A DNA stretch of 49,085 nucleotides, from the NCBI GenBank assembly GCA_964632795.1, contig CAZWEZ010000016.1:1-49085 (forward strand). Reading direction: 5' to 3'. Made by a program: the position numbers and the translations under genes. The notes beneath the pieces are model-generated. The model was not told the DNA's origin. It did not search any database and saw only the letters and a program-made list of their open reading frames with translations. Source of the stretch: CAZWEZ01 sp964632795. GTDB lineage: Bacteria; Pseudomonadota; Alphaproteobacteria; Rhodospirillales; 2-02-FULL-58-16. Shown here piece after piece: positions 16,466 through 27,479 of this stretch (positions are counted from its first letter, which is position 1; every line of letters starts with the position of its first letter).

Positions 16466-16493
16466 GGATTGATCGCGTGAGCGCGATCAATCC
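16466..16493. terminator. Hairpin between glcD-like gene and rpmG
   Basis: A perfect 12-base-pair stem, GGATTGATCGCG with its complement, and a four-base loop (TGAG). It lies 28 bases after the FAD-oxidase stop and 31 bases after the convergent rpmG stop. No T-run follows on either strand, so it is an uncertain, possibly bidirectional, transcription end or an RNA-stabilising structure. Confidence 0.4.
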
Positions 16494-16524
16494 TGAAATG
16501 CTCAAGGGCGCCGCCGCAAGCGGG

Positions 16525-16692
16525 CTATTTGATCTTGGATTCCTTGAAGATCACGTGCTTGCGCACGACCGGGTCGTACTTGCGGAATTCCATCTTTTCG
16601 GTGGAATTGCGGGTGTTCTTCCTGGTCACGTAATAGAACCCGGTGTCGGCGGTGCTGACCAGCTTGATGAGGATGGTGGTGGGTTTGGCCAT
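16525..16692 (-). CDS. rpmG: 50S ribosomal protein L33
   Basis: A 55-residue basic protein starting MAKPTTILIKLVSTADTGF and ending KHVIFKESKIK, a full-length L33 of the zinc-free (C-minus) type, with FYYVTRKN and KYDPVVRKHV as hallmark segments. It is part of the large ribosomal subunit. The gene lies downstream of rnr and the S41 protease gene on the same strand; topA-rnr-rpmG proximity is common in alphaproteobacteria. The ATG at 16692 is the only sensible start. Confidence 0.97.
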   Translation of the reverse strand: MAKPTTILIKLVSTADTGFYYVTRKNTRNSTEKMEFRKYDPVVRKHVIFKESKIK

Positions 16693-16775
16693 CGTCGGAA
16701 ATCCGTATTAGAGCCTCAGGCGGCGAAACATAGCGGGCGCGCCGGCGGTGTCAAGGGCGGTGTCAAGGGCGCCGT

Positions 16776-18353
16776 CTATTCGACCGCCTCGGCGGTGGCG
16801 GGGGACTCGTACAGGGCCCGCCGGTAAATCTCCCGGTCGGCGATCACCTGGCGGGCGATCTCGGCCTCGACCGGCAGCCGGCGGCGCTGGGCCGGGCACG
16901 AGGCGCGCAACTCGCGGCGCCGGTCCTCCCCGCCGGCGCCGGTCTTGCGCCAGGCGCTCCGGGTCGGCGCGAACTTGGCCCTCTCGGCGATCAGCTCGGC
17001 GGCCACCCCGTGGACGTTTCCGGAGACCCCGCTGGTGCACAGGTCGGGGAACACGCCCAGGCCGTGCAGCAGGTAACCCGACGGCGTCATCAGGCGCGAC
17101 CAGGTCAGGGTGACCTCGCCGTCGTTGGGCAGATGGATCACCGTCTGCACCGTGCCCTTGCCGAACGAGGCGGTGCCGATGACCACGGCGCGGCCGCGGT
17201 CCTGGAGGGCGGAGGCAACGATCTCGGCGGCCGAGGCCGACTTGCCGTCGACCAGGACCACCACCGGCAGGCCCTCGGCGATGTCCCGGCCGTCGGCCTC
17301 GTAATGCTGGACGCTGTCGGGATGGCGGCCGCGGGTCGACAGGATATTGCCCTGGGTAAGGAACAGGTTGGCCACCTTGACCGACTGTTTCAACAACCCC
17401 CCGGGGTTGCCCCTGAGGTCGATCACCAGCCCCTTCAGCTCGTCGCCGAGGGTCTTGCGGGCCTTCTTCATCTTTTCGGCGATGGAGCGCGAGGTGCGCT
17501 GGTTGAAGCTGGTGACCTTGAGGAAGACGATGCCGTTCTCGTGGCCGTAGGTGACGGTGGTGGGAACGATGTGCTTGCGTTCGATCTCGAAGCGTAGCAG
17601 CCGGTCGCTTCCCTTGCGTTCCACCGTCAGCTCGACCTTGCTGTGCACCTTGCCGCGCAACAGGGCGGTGACCTCGCCCTTGGCCAGCCCGGCCAGGGGG
17701 ACGGCGCCGACGTGGGTGATGACGTCGCCCCGCTTCAGGCCGGCCTTGGCGGCCGGATTGTTGGGCATGATATGGCTCACCAGGACCCGTTCCCCGGTGA
17801 TCCGGAAACGGATGCCGATGCCGCCGAAGCCCTCGCGTTTGGCGCGGTTGTCGCGGGCCTCCTCGGCCCCGGCGTAGCGCGAGTAGATGTCGAGGTTGGA
17901 CAGCATCCCGTCGAACACCGCCTCGTAGAGCTTCTCCTCGGAAATCTCGCGCAGCTCGTCGGAGTTCCGCCGCCCCATCGCCGACACCTCGGAGGTCAGC
18001 GCCGCCCAGCCCTCGACGTCGTCGTCGCCCGGGGCCGGACGGCGGGCCACCAGGCGGTCCCCGGAGGAGACGACGATGGTGTCGCCGCTGCGGCCCACCG
18101 TCAGTTCGGGATCGATGGCCGACAGGCCGCGCATCCCTTCCAGGGCCAGCGCCGCCGGCGTCACCGGCTCGATGTAGCGCTCGCTGATCGAGCCGTAGCC
18201 GGCGGAGAAGATCTCGCTGGCGGCGTCCCGGGGAAACGCCGCGGCGTCCTCGGACGGGGGCAGGGGGACGGGCGCGCAGGCGGCGGCCAGCCAGGCGACG
18301 AGGACGGCGGCGGCGCGCATCGCCGGCCCGCGGAAGGGGTCAGATCGCGTCAT
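16776..18353 (-). CDS. S41-family C-terminal processing protease, lipoprotein
   Basis: A periplasmic carboxy-terminal processing peptidase of about 525 residues. The N-terminus carries a lipoprotein signal, with AVLVAWLAAAC as lipobox region. A PDZ domain follows (VLVSHIMPNNPAAKAGLKRGDVI), then the S41 core with the serine in GKSASAAEIVASAL and the lysine in GTASFGKGTVQT. It would trim envelope proteins or degrade tagged ones. Starts possible at 18389 (GTG), 18353 (ATG after GGAAAA) and 18320 (ATG directly before the signal); 18353 is preferred on the weak ribosome site. It lies 60 bases after rnr and is probably cotranscribed. Confidence 0.88.
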   Translation of the reverse strand: MTRSDPFRGPAMRAAAVLVAWLAAACAPVPLPPSEDAAAFPRDAASEIFSAGYGSISERYIEPVTPAALALEGMRGLSAIDPELTVGRSGDTIVVSSGDRLVARRPAPGDDDVEGWAALTSEVSAMGRRNSDELREISEEKLYEAVFDGMLSNLDIYSRYAGAEEARDNRAKREGFGGIGIRFRITGERVLVSHIMPNNPAAKAGLKRGDVITHVGAVPLAGLAKGEVTALLRGKVHSKVELTVERKGSDRLLRFEIERKHIVPTTVTYGHENGIVFLKVTSFNQRTSRSIAEKMKKARKTLGDELKGLVIDLRGNPGGLLKQSVKVANLFLTQGNILSTRGRHPDSVQHYEADGRDIAEGLPVVVLVDGKSASAAEIVASALQDRGRAVVIGTASFGKGTVQTVIHLPNDGEVTLTWSRLMTPSGYLLHGLGVFPDLCTSGVSGNVHGVAAELIAERAKFAPTRSAWRKTGAGGEDRRRELRASCPAQRRRLPVEAEIARQVIADREIYRRALYESPATAEAVE

Positions 18354-18413
18354 GGGGCCGATTTTCCATGATTTCACGGCCTCCGTCACCCTTTGAATGC
18401 GGATCCGCGGCCT

Positions 18414-20615
<2,202 letters not shown>

Positions 20616-20757
20616 GGGCTTCCCGGGAAGGGCTGGAAAGGGTTACGCCTTTCGGTATAGTGGACGGGGCGGATGCCTACCATCCCACGCGCCCGCCGCC
20701 GTAGGGCTGATGCGCTGTAAGGTAGGGACGAGGCACACCGCCCGCAAGGGGAAGGCG

Positions 20758-23157
20758 TTGGACGTTTCCGACTCCACCATGAAATTGTTCCAAATCGGCG
20801 GCATTATTGTTGGTGCCGTGTGCACCGTTGTCGCCACCGCGTATTTAATCATTGGGCACCACAAGAAAAAGAAGGTTGCGAGTAAGGTCATCAAAGTCTC
20901 CCGCGCCAAGCTGCCGGCCACGGAGGTTGAACTGTTCGGGCGTGATGACAAACTCAGGCTTCTCACCGATGCCTGGCACGATCCGGGCATTCGGGTGCTT
21001 AGCCTGATTGCCGGAGGTGGGGCAGGTAAGACGGTGCTGGTCAACCATTGGCTGGACAGCATGGATGCGAAGAGCTACAGGGGCGCCAAGTTTGTCTTTG
21101 GCTGGTCGTTCTATAGCCAGGGAGCGAGGGAGACCGAGGCTACAACAGAGCCCTTCGTCGAAGCGGCGCTAAACTTCTTCGGAGATCCGGACCACACGAA
21201 AGGTTCGGCATGGGAGAAGGCCGAACGGCTGGCAGGACTGATCCAGGCGGAACCGACGATCCTCGTCCTCGACGGCCTCGAGCCCCTCCAGCACGACTCC
21301 GGGGGAACCCTCAAGAGCCAAGTCCTGAAGTGGTTGCTCAGGGAACTCTGCGTCGGTAATTCCGGCCTCTGTCTGATCACCTCCCGCGTCAGGCTCGCCG
21401 ATATCGCAGGCTGGGAGAAGAGCACCGCGCCGGTGATTGAACTGGAACCATTGTCGAACGAGGCGGGCGCGGCGTTGCTGGATGTCCTCGACGTGCGGGG
21501 GGGCGAGGAGGAACTGGAACAGGTTACTCGCGAGTACGAAGGACACGGGCTGGCCCTGACCCTGCTCGGCACCTACCTGGATGCCGTCCACGGGGGCGAC
21601 CCGTCCCGACGGAACGAGGTCGGGCTGTTGCCTGGAGACCTTGAGCCAGGGAACTACGCCCGAGGGGTCATGGCGGCCTACGCGGAATGGCTCGGCGATG
21701 GGCCGGAGCTTGCGGTGTTGCGCCTGATGGGCTTGTTCGACCGCCCTGCCGAGGCCGGCCTGGTGGCCTCCCTGCGCCAAGAGCCGACCATCCCCGGGTT
21801 GACCGACGCCATTGCCGAGCTGGATCAAGCGGGGTGGCGGGCGGCGCTGACCCGGCTGCGCGGCCTCCGCCTCCTCGCCCCGGCGACCGCCGAGGCGCCC
21901 GACGACCTCGACGCCCACCCCCTGGTCCGCGCGTACTTCGGCGAGCGGCTCCGGGACGACAACCCCGAGGCTTGGCGGGCTGGCCATTCCCGCCTCTTCG
22001 ACCATCTGGCCGCGACCGCCGAAGACCTCCCCGAAACCCTCGAGGCGATGACCCCGCTGTTCCGCGCCGTCACCCACGGCTGCGCCGCCGGCCGCCACCA
22101 GGAGGCCTACCGAGACGTCTACCGGCGGCGCATCCATAGGGGGAAAGAGTTCTTCATCTCCAGGAAGCTCGGAGCCTTTGGCTCGGAACTGACCGTACTC
22201 ACCGGCTTCTTCGACCATCCCTGGAACCGCCCTGTCGACACCCTGTCCGAGGCCGCCAGGGGGTTTCTCCTCAACGAGGCGGGGATTGACCTACGGGCCA
22301 TGGGGCGCCTCGACGAGGCAATCGCCCCCATGACGGCGGCGTTGGAATCGAACGAAGAGCGAGAGGACTGGAAGAACGCCGCAAGGGCAGCCGGCACCTT
22401 GAGCGAGCTCCACCTCGCCCGGGGCGCCATCGACGACGCGGTGGCGGTGGCGGAACGCTCGGTGAAGCTGGCCGACGACAGCGGCGACGCCTTCATGCGG
22501 ATGGCCAACAGGACGATACTAGCCTACGCCAGGAACCAGGCCGGCGACCTCGACGCCGCCCGGACCCTCTTCGAGCAGGCCGAGGCCATGCAAAAGGAAC
22601 GGGAACCCGATGTCCCCTTCTTCTACTCCCTCAGGGGCTTCCATTATTGCGACCTCCTGCTGGCCGACGGCGAGGCCGGGGCGGTCGCCGAGCGGGCCGC
22701 CACCACCCGGGAATGGGCCAGGAAAAATAACCTTAGTATTCTCACCATCGCCCTCGACACCCTGTCCCTGGGCCGGGCACGGTTGGCCGAGGCCGATACC
22801 GCCGCCGACCTGGACGCCGCCGGCGACCTGCTCGACCGGGCGGTGACCGGCTTGCACGAGGCAGGAGAACAAGAGTTCCTCGCCCGCGGCCTGCTCGTCC
22901 GCGCCGGGATATGGCGAATCAAGAAGGATAGGACGCAGGCCAGGGCCGACTTGGACGAGGTGTTGCGGCTGGCTGAGCGGAGCGGCATGCGGTTGTTCGA
23001 GGCCGACGCCCATCTGGAGTACGCCCGGCTCCACCTCGACCTCGGCCAGCCGGACCGGGCCCGCCCCCACTTCGAAACGGCCCGCGACATCATCGCCCAA
23101 ACCGGCTACCGCCGCCGCGACCCCGAGGTCGCCGAACTGGAACAACGCCTGGCTTGA
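20758..23157 (+). CDS. Membrane-anchored STAND NTPase with TPR repeats
   Basis: About 799 residues. A single membrane segment (roughly residues 10-33) ends in a KKKK stop, leaving a large cytoplasmic body. An AAA/NACHT-like NTPase follows: GRDDKLRLL, Walker A GGGAGKT at 86-92, Walker B TILVLDGLEP near 167-176, then LCLITSR. A winged-helix-like middle leads to C-terminal TPR-type helical repeats from about residue 500. This order (effector/anchor, NTPase, repeats) is that of STAND signal proteins, several of which act in phage defence; a defence role here is inference. TTG at 20758 has AGGGG six bases upstream; ATG at 20710 or 20779 are alternatives. The gene splits the topA-rnr pair and is antisense to it. 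Confidence 0.82.
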   Translation: MDVSDSTMKLFQIGGIIVGAVCTVVATAYLIIGHHKKKKVASKVIKVSRAKLPATEVELFGRDDKLRLLTDAWHDPGIRVLSLIAGGGAGKTVLVNHWLDSMDAKSYRGAKFVFGWSFYSQGARETEATTEPFVEAALNFFGDPDHTKGSAWEKAERLAGLIQAEPTILVLDGLEPLQHDSGGTLKSQVLKWLLRELCVGNSGLCLITSRVRLADIAGWEKSTAPVIELEPLSNEAGAALLDVLDVRGGEEELEQVTREYEGHGLALTLLGTYLDAVHGGDPSRRNEVGLLPGDLEPGNYARGVMAAYAEWLGDGPELAVLRLMGLFDRPAEAGLVASLRQEPTIPGLTDAIAELDQAGWRAALTRLRGLRLLAPATAEAPDDLDAHPLVRAYFGERLRDDNPEAWRAGHSRLFDHLAATAEDLPETLEAMTPLFRAVTHGCAAGRHQEAYRDVYRRRIHRGKEFFISRKLGAFGSELTVLTGFFDHPWNRPVDTLSEAARGFLLNEAGIDLRAMGRLDEAIAPMTAALESNEEREDWKNAARAAGTLSELHLARGAIDDAVAVAERSVKLADDSGDAFMRMANRTILAYARNQAGDLDAARTLFEQAEAMQKEREPDVPFFYSLRGFHYCDLLLADGEAGAVAERAATTREWARKNNLSILTIALDTLSLGRARLAEADTAADLDAAGDLLDRAVTGLHEAGEQEFLARGLLVRAGIWRIKKDRTQARADLDEVLRLAERSGMRLFEADAHLEYARLHLDLGQPDRARPHFETARDIIAQTGYRRRDPEVAELEQRLA

Positions 23158-23161
23158 ACCG

Positions 23162-23364
23162 GCGCGAAGCGCATTCCCTTCTGCTTCTCTGTGTCCTCTG
23201 TGGCTTTATCTTCCTCTGTGTTCTCTGTGTCGAATTACCCGGTTCGTTCAGGCTATCCGTTCGAACACCGCGCGCGGGATGAACGGGGTAATTTCACACA
23301 GAGGTCACAGAGGAAGATAAAGCCACAGAGGACACGGAGGAAGAAAAGGGGAATGCGCTTCGCG
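23162..23364. repeat. Imperfect inverted repeat C (CACAGAGG type)
   Basis: Perfect inverted matches occur at 23162-23178 / 23348-23364 (17 bases, GCGCGAAGCGCATTCCC) and 23191-23220 / 23305-23334 (30 bases, containing CCTCTGTGGCTTTATC), with partial matching between and inside them. The CTCTGTG unit also recurs as direct repeats. The element starts four bases after the NTPase stop and ends 29 bases before the end of the convergent topA gene. No T-run suits an intrinsic terminator. Confidence 0.85.
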
Positions 23365-23392
23365 CGCCCTGTGTTGGCCGTGAGTCGAGCCC

Positions 23393-25951
23393 TTATTTCT
23401 TCTTCTTTTTCGCGGCTGGTTTGCGTTTGGCGGGTTTGTTGGCGGCCCTGGCCTTGAGGAGGGCGAGGGCCGTTTCCAGGGTCACGGTGTCCTCGGAGGT
23501 TCCCTTGGCGAGGTTGGCGCGCAGCGTGCCGTGCTGGACGTAGGGGCCCCAGCGGCCGGAGCGCAGGGTTACCGGCTTGGCGTCCTTGGGGTGGTCGCCG
23601 AGCGTCTTGACCGGCTTCCTGGCCGGGGCGTCGGCGATCAGGGCGACGGCCCGGTTGAGGCCGATGGTCAGCACGTCGTCGTCGCCCTTCAAGGACAGAT
23701 AGACGCCGGTGTGGCGGATGTAGGGGCCGTAGCGGCCGATGCCGGCGGTGATCGTCTCGCCGCTCTCCGGGTGGACGCCGACCTCGCGGGGCAGGGCGAG
23801 CAGGGCCAGGGCCTGTTCGAGGTCGACCCGCTCGGCGTCCATGCCGCGGGCCAGGGAGACCCGCTTGGGTTTGCTCTTGGCCTTGGACCCGGCCTTGGCC
23901 GCCGCGGCCTCGCCGAGTTGCGCGTAGACCCCGTAGGGGCCCCGGCGCAGGGTCACCTCGAGGCCGCTCAGCGGGTCGCGTCCCAGCACCCGGGGGCCGT
24001 TGTCGGTGGCCGGCGCCGGTTCGTCGCCGGTGCCGACCAGCGGCCGGGTGTAGCGGCATTGGGGATAATTGGTGCAGCCGATGAAGGCGCCGTAACGGCC
24101 CAGCTTGAGGTTCAGCCGGCCGTCGCCGCAGGATTTGCAGAGGCGGGGATCGCCCTCGCCCTCGCCCTTGTCCTCGCGGAACAGGTAGGGGGCCAGCAGC
24201 TCGTCCAGCGCCTCCAGCACCTCGCGGCGGCCCAGCTCATTGGTCTTGGCCACCGCCTCGTTGAAGGCGGTCCAGAACTCGCGCATCACCGTCTTCCAGT
24301 CGATGCGGCCACCGGAGATGTCGTCCAGCTTGTCCTCGAGCTCGGCGGTGAAGGAGTACTCCACGTAGCGGGCGAAGAAGCTGCTCAGGAAGGCGGTGAC
24401 CAGCCGCCCCCTCTCCTCGGGCACGAAGCGGCGCTTTTCCAGGCGCACGTAGTCGCGGTCCTGGAGCACCGAGATGATCGAAGTGTAGGTCGAGGGCCGG
24501 CCGATGCCCAGTTCCTCGAGGGTCTTGACCAGGCTGGCCTCGCCGTAGCGCGGCGGGGGCTGGGTGAAGTGCTGCTCGGGCGTCACCTTGCCCAGGGTCA
24601 GCGCCTCGCCCTCCTTGAGGTCGGGCAGGATGCGTTCGCCGTTGTCGCCCTCGGCGTCGTCCCGGCCTTCCCGGTAGAGGCGGAAGAAGCCGTCGAAGGC
24701 GACCACCGAACCGGTGGCCCGCAGCATCACCGCGCGCTCCGCCGAGGCGATATCGGCGGCCACCTGGTCGAGCACCGCGGCCTCCATCTGGCTGGCCACG
24801 GTGCGCTTCCAGATCAGCTCGTACAGCCGGCGCTGGTCGTCGTCCAGAGAGGAGGCGATCTTGTGCGGGTGGCGGGCGACGTCGGTCGGCCGGATGGCCT
24901 CGTGGGCCTCCTGGGCGTTCTTGGCCTTGGAGCGATAGCGGCGGGGCGTCTCGGGGATGTAGACCTCGCCGTAGGTCGCCCCGATCAGGCGCCGGCAGGC
25001 GTCGATCGCCTCGCCGGACATCTGCACGCCGTCGGTCCGCATGTAGGTGATCAGGCCCACCGTCTCGCCGCCGATGCGCACCCCCTCGTAGAGCCGCTGG
25101 GCGATCATCATGGTCCGCTTGGCGCCGAAATGGAGCTTGCGCGAGGCTTCCTGCTGGAGGGTCGAGGTGGTGAACGGCGGCGCCGGGTTGCGCCGGGTCT
25201 TCTTGCGCTCGATCTTGGCGACGGTGAACGAGGCGTCCTCGACGGCCCCCACGGCGCGCTGGGCGGCGGCGTTGTCGCCGAGCCCCATCTTGACCAGCTT
25301 GTGGCCGTCGAGATGGGTCAGCCGGGCGCTGAAGGAGGCCCCGGCCCGGGTCGTCAGGGCGGCGTCCACGGTCCAGTATTCCCGGGGGACGAAGGCCTCG
25401 ATCTCGGCTTCGCGATCGCAGATCAGGCGCAACGCCACCGACTGCACGCGGCCCGCCGAGCGGCTGCCCGGCAGCTTGCGCCACAACACCGGCGACAGGG
25501 TGAAACCGACCAGGTAGTCGAGCGCCCGGCGCGCCAGGTAGGCCTCGATCAGCCCGGTGTCCAGCTCGCGGGGATGGTCGAAGGCGTAGAGCACCGCGCC
25601 CCGTGTGACCTCGTTGAACACCACCCGCTTGACGTCGATGCCGTCGAGCGCCCGCCTCTGGTCCAGCACCTCGCGGACGTGCCACGAGATGGCCTCGCCC
25701 TCGCGGTCGGGGTCGGTGGCCAGGTACAGGCGCCGGGCGCCCTTGAGGGCCCGGGCGATCTCGTTGATCCGCTTGCGGGCCTTGGGATCGACCTCCCAGT
25801 CCATGGCGAAGTCGGCGTCGGGACGCACCGAACCGTCCTTGGGGGGCAGGTCGCGGACGTGGCCGTAGCTGGCCAGCACGGTGTACCCGTCACCCAGGTA
25901 GTGATTGATGCTCTTGGCCTTGGCAGGCGATTCTACGACAACGACGTTCAT
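23393..25951 (-). CDS. topA: DNA topoisomerase I
   Basis: An 852-residue type IA topoisomerase that relaxes negative supercoils. The Toprim domain starts at the N-terminus (VVVESPAKAKSINHYLG) with the acidic DPDREGEAISWH motif; the active-site tyrosine is in GLITYMRTDG. One C4 zinc finger (CKSCGDGRLNLKLGRYGAFIGC) and repeated TOPRIM-C segments follow, and the protein ends in a lysine-rich tail. The ATG at 25951 lies inside a short overlap-free junction eight bases after the dprA stop, so dprA-topA form one operon. Length is typical of alphaproteobacteria. Confidence 0.96.
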   Translation of the reverse strand: MNVVVVESPAKAKSINHYLGDGYTVLASYGHVRDLPPKDGSVRPDADFAMDWEVDPKARKRINEIARALKGARRLYLATDPDREGEAISWHVREVLDQRRALDGIDVKRVVFNEVTRGAVLYAFDHPRELDTGLIEAYLARRALDYLVGFTLSPVLWRKLPGSRSAGRVQSVALRLICDREAEIEAFVPREYWTVDAALTTRAGASFSARLTHLDGHKLVKMGLGDNAAAQRAVGAVEDASFTVAKIERKKTRRNPAPPFTTSTLQQEASRKLHFGAKRTMMIAQRLYEGVRIGGETVGLITYMRTDGVQMSGEAIDACRRLIGATYGEVYIPETPRRYRSKAKNAQEAHEAIRPTDVARHPHKIASSLDDDQRRLYELIWKRTVASQMEAAVLDQVAADIASAERAVMLRATGSVVAFDGFFRLYREGRDDAEGDNGERILPDLKEGEALTLGKVTPEQHFTQPPPRYGEASLVKTLEELGIGRPSTYTSIISVLQDRDYVRLEKRRFVPEERGRLVTAFLSSFFARYVEYSFTAELEDKLDDISGGRIDWKTVMREFWTAFNEAVAKTNELGRREVLEALDELLAPYLFREDKGEGEGDPRLCKSCGDGRLNLKLGRYGAFIGCTNYPQCRYTRPLVGTGDEPAPATDNGPRVLGRDPLSGLEVTLRRGPYGVYAQLGEAAAAKAGSKAKSKPKRVSLARGMDAERVDLEQALALLALPREVGVHPESGETITAGIGRYGPYIRHTGVYLSLKGDDDVLTIGLNRAVALIADAPARKPVKTLGDHPKDAKPVTLRSGRWGPYVQHGTLRANLAKGTSEDTVTLETALALLKARAANKPAKRKPAAKKKKK

Positions 25952-25959
25952 GGGAATTC

Positions 25960-27105
25960 TCAAGTAGGCAGACGGCTTTCCAAAATCAATGAAACCCTGT
26001 TGCCCGGATGGCGTTCCAGGCGGCCCGCGAGCTCCAACTCCAACAGCACCATGGAGACCACGGGAGCGGACAAATGGCAGTTGCGGATGATTTCGTCAAC
26101 CATCACCGGCGCCGGGCCAAGACCATCGACGATCTCCCGGCGCCCCGAATCGACCTCGTCGGGACCCGGCGAGGTCGGTGAAGGAGCTTTGAAATCAAGG
26201 GTTTCGCCCTCCGCCAGCGGTTTGCGGAGCATCGGATCGAGGACCTCGAAAACGTGCTCGGCGGATTCGGTCAGCACCGCCCCGTCGCGGATCAGGCGGT
26301 TGGTTCCCTGGGATCGGGGGTCGATCGGCGAGCCGGGAACGGCGAACACCTCGCGGCCCTGTTCAAGCGCCATGCGGGCGGTGATCAGCGAGCCCGAACG
26401 CAGTCCGGCTTCGACCACCACGACGCCCCGCGCGATCCCCGAGATCAGCCGGTTACGGCGCGGGAAGTGACGGGCCAGGGGCCGGGTCCCGGGCGCCATT
26501 TCGGAGACCACGACGCCGCGCCCGACGATGTCCCGGTAGAGACCGGCGTTCTCTTCCGGGTAGATAACGTCGATGCCTCCGGCCTGCACCGCCACGGTGC
26601 CGGTCTCCAGGGCCCCCTGGTGGGCGCTGGCGTCGATGCCCCGGGCCAGCCCCGAGACCACCACCAGCCCGCCGGCGCCGAGCTCGGCGGCCAGCCGGGC
26701 GGCCAGACGGCGGCCGTTGATCGAGGCGTTGCGGGCGCCGACCACGGCCACCGCCTCGTTCCCCAACAGGTGGCAGTGGCCAAGCACGGCGAGCACCGGC
26801 GGCGCGTCCTCGATATGGGCGAGCAGCGGCGGATAGTCGGGCTCGATTCGGGCCACCAGGCGGCCTCCCAATCTCTCCAGGGTCTCCATCTCGCGCTCGG
26901 CGGCCGCCCGGGGGCAGACCTTGATCGCCTTCGCCCGGCCGCCCCGGCGCGACATCTCGGGCGCCGCGCGCAACGCCGCGGAGGCCGAGCCGAAGGCCTC
27001 CAGCAGCCGGTAGAAGGTGACCGGGCCGACGTTCTCCGAACGGATCAGCCGCAGCCAGTCCAGCCTCTCGGCGGCGCTCAGGGAACGGGCCGGGGAGTCG
27101 GTCAT
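25960..27105 (-). CDS. dprA: DNA-processing protein DprA
   Basis: A 381-residue DprA/Smf protein, which binds incoming single-stranded DNA and loads RecA. A SAM-like N-terminal helical domain (NVGPVTFYRLLEAFGS) precedes the Rossmann-like core with VSGLARGIDASAH, GGIDVIYPEEN, FPRRNRLISG and the EAGLRSGSLITA block; a C-terminal winged helix ends the protein. The ATG at 27105 (MTDSPARSLSAAERLDWLRL) matches the usual start; the longer frame to 27336 crosses the intergenic region. It is the first gene of the dprA-topA operon. A LexA-type box lies 90 bases upstream. Confidence 0.93.
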   Translation of the reverse strand: MTDSPARSLSAAERLDWLRLIRSENVGPVTFYRLLEAFGSASAALRAAPEMSRRGGRAKAIKVCPRAAAEREMETLERLGGRLVARIEPDYPPLLAHIEDAPPVLAVLGHCHLLGNEAVAVVGARNASINGRRLAARLAAELGAGGLVVVSGLARGIDASAHQGALETGTVAVQAGGIDVIYPEENAGLYRDIVGRGVVVSEMAPGTRPLARHFPRRNRLISGIARGVVVVEAGLRSGSLITARMALEQGREVFAVPGSPIDPRSQGTNRLIRDGAVLTESAEHVFEVLDPMLRKPLAEGETLDFKAPSPTSPGPDEVDSGRREIVDGLGPAPVMVDEIIRNCHLSAPVVSMVLLELELAGRLERHPGNRVSLILESRLPT

Positions 27106-27430
27106 GGCGCCGGACCTTGCGTCATGGCGGGACGGGGCGTCAAGCCGGGGCGGATATCGGGGTTGACCATGGGCTTCTCGCGGCGCCGGTAAATGTTCGT
27201 TAAATGTTCTAACAAATTTCGCTTTCGTTGTGCAAGTAAAAATCGCCACAAGGTTTATGATCTCCCAACGCCACATCCTGCTCGTCCGAAGGGACCGGGA
27301 TTCGGTGCCCTCGAACCGGGCGAACACCTGGGTCACCGCCCCATCGCCGCGGCCGCCGTCATCGTCGCCGGGATCATGGTCGTGCTACTGGCCGGGTGAC
27401 GCCCGATGGCCGAAAAAAAATCTCGCCCCC
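27106..27430. other. Intergenic region upstream of dprA
   Basis: Besides the LexA-type box I see no supported gene. A plus-strand frame at 27193-27399 (68 residues) ends in a hydrophobic stretch (IAAAAVIVAGIMVVLLAG), but its start lies inside the LexA-type box, it has no ribosome site and its N-terminal half looks random. It could be the tail of a decayed membrane protein gene. Confidence 0.35.
27195..27209 (+). promoter_or_regulatory. Candidate LexA box upstream of dprA
   Basis: GTTC-GTTAAAT-GTTC fits the alphaproteobacterial GTTC-N7-GTTC pattern exactly, as at umuD. It lies 90 bases upstream of the dprA start, in an AT-rich stretch where minus-strand promoter hexamers would be expected (TTGTTA just upstream on that strand). 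It could place dprA-topA, or an unseen plus-strand transcript, under SOS control. A match of eight fixed bases can arise by chance, so this is weaker than the umuD site. Confidence 0.5.
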
Positions 27431-27473
27431 TGTGACAGCCGTCACAGCGCTCCGGTCGCTGGGATGGGATAAT
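27431..27473 (+). promoter_or_regulatory. Class II Crp-type promoter
   Basis: TGTGACAGCCGTCACA (27431-27446) is a perfect TGTGA-N6-TCACA palindrome. A -10-like GATAAT lies at 27468-27473, which places the start near 27480 and the palindrome centre at -41.5, the spacing of class II Crp-activated promoters. No -35 hexamer is present, as expected when the activator replaces it. It faces the short transcript region ending at 27556. Confidence 0.65.
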
Positions 27474-27479
27474 GGCGCC

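Noticed and set aside
13281..16472. Very long plus-strand open frame (over 1000 codons) antisense to lysS and in another frame of the FAD oxidase gene
   Set aside because: GC-rich DNA gives long stop-free frames opposite real genes; it lacks motifs and its residue make-up (His, Gln, Gly, Val rich) is typical of antisense translation.
16466..16493. Hairpin as a proven rho-independent terminator
   Set aside because: The stem is perfect but no T-run follows on either strand, so it is listed only with low confidence.
27193..27399. Plus-strand 68-codon frame with hydrophobic end
   Set aside because: Its start lies in the LexA-type box, there is no ribosome site, and the first half shows no protein-like pattern.
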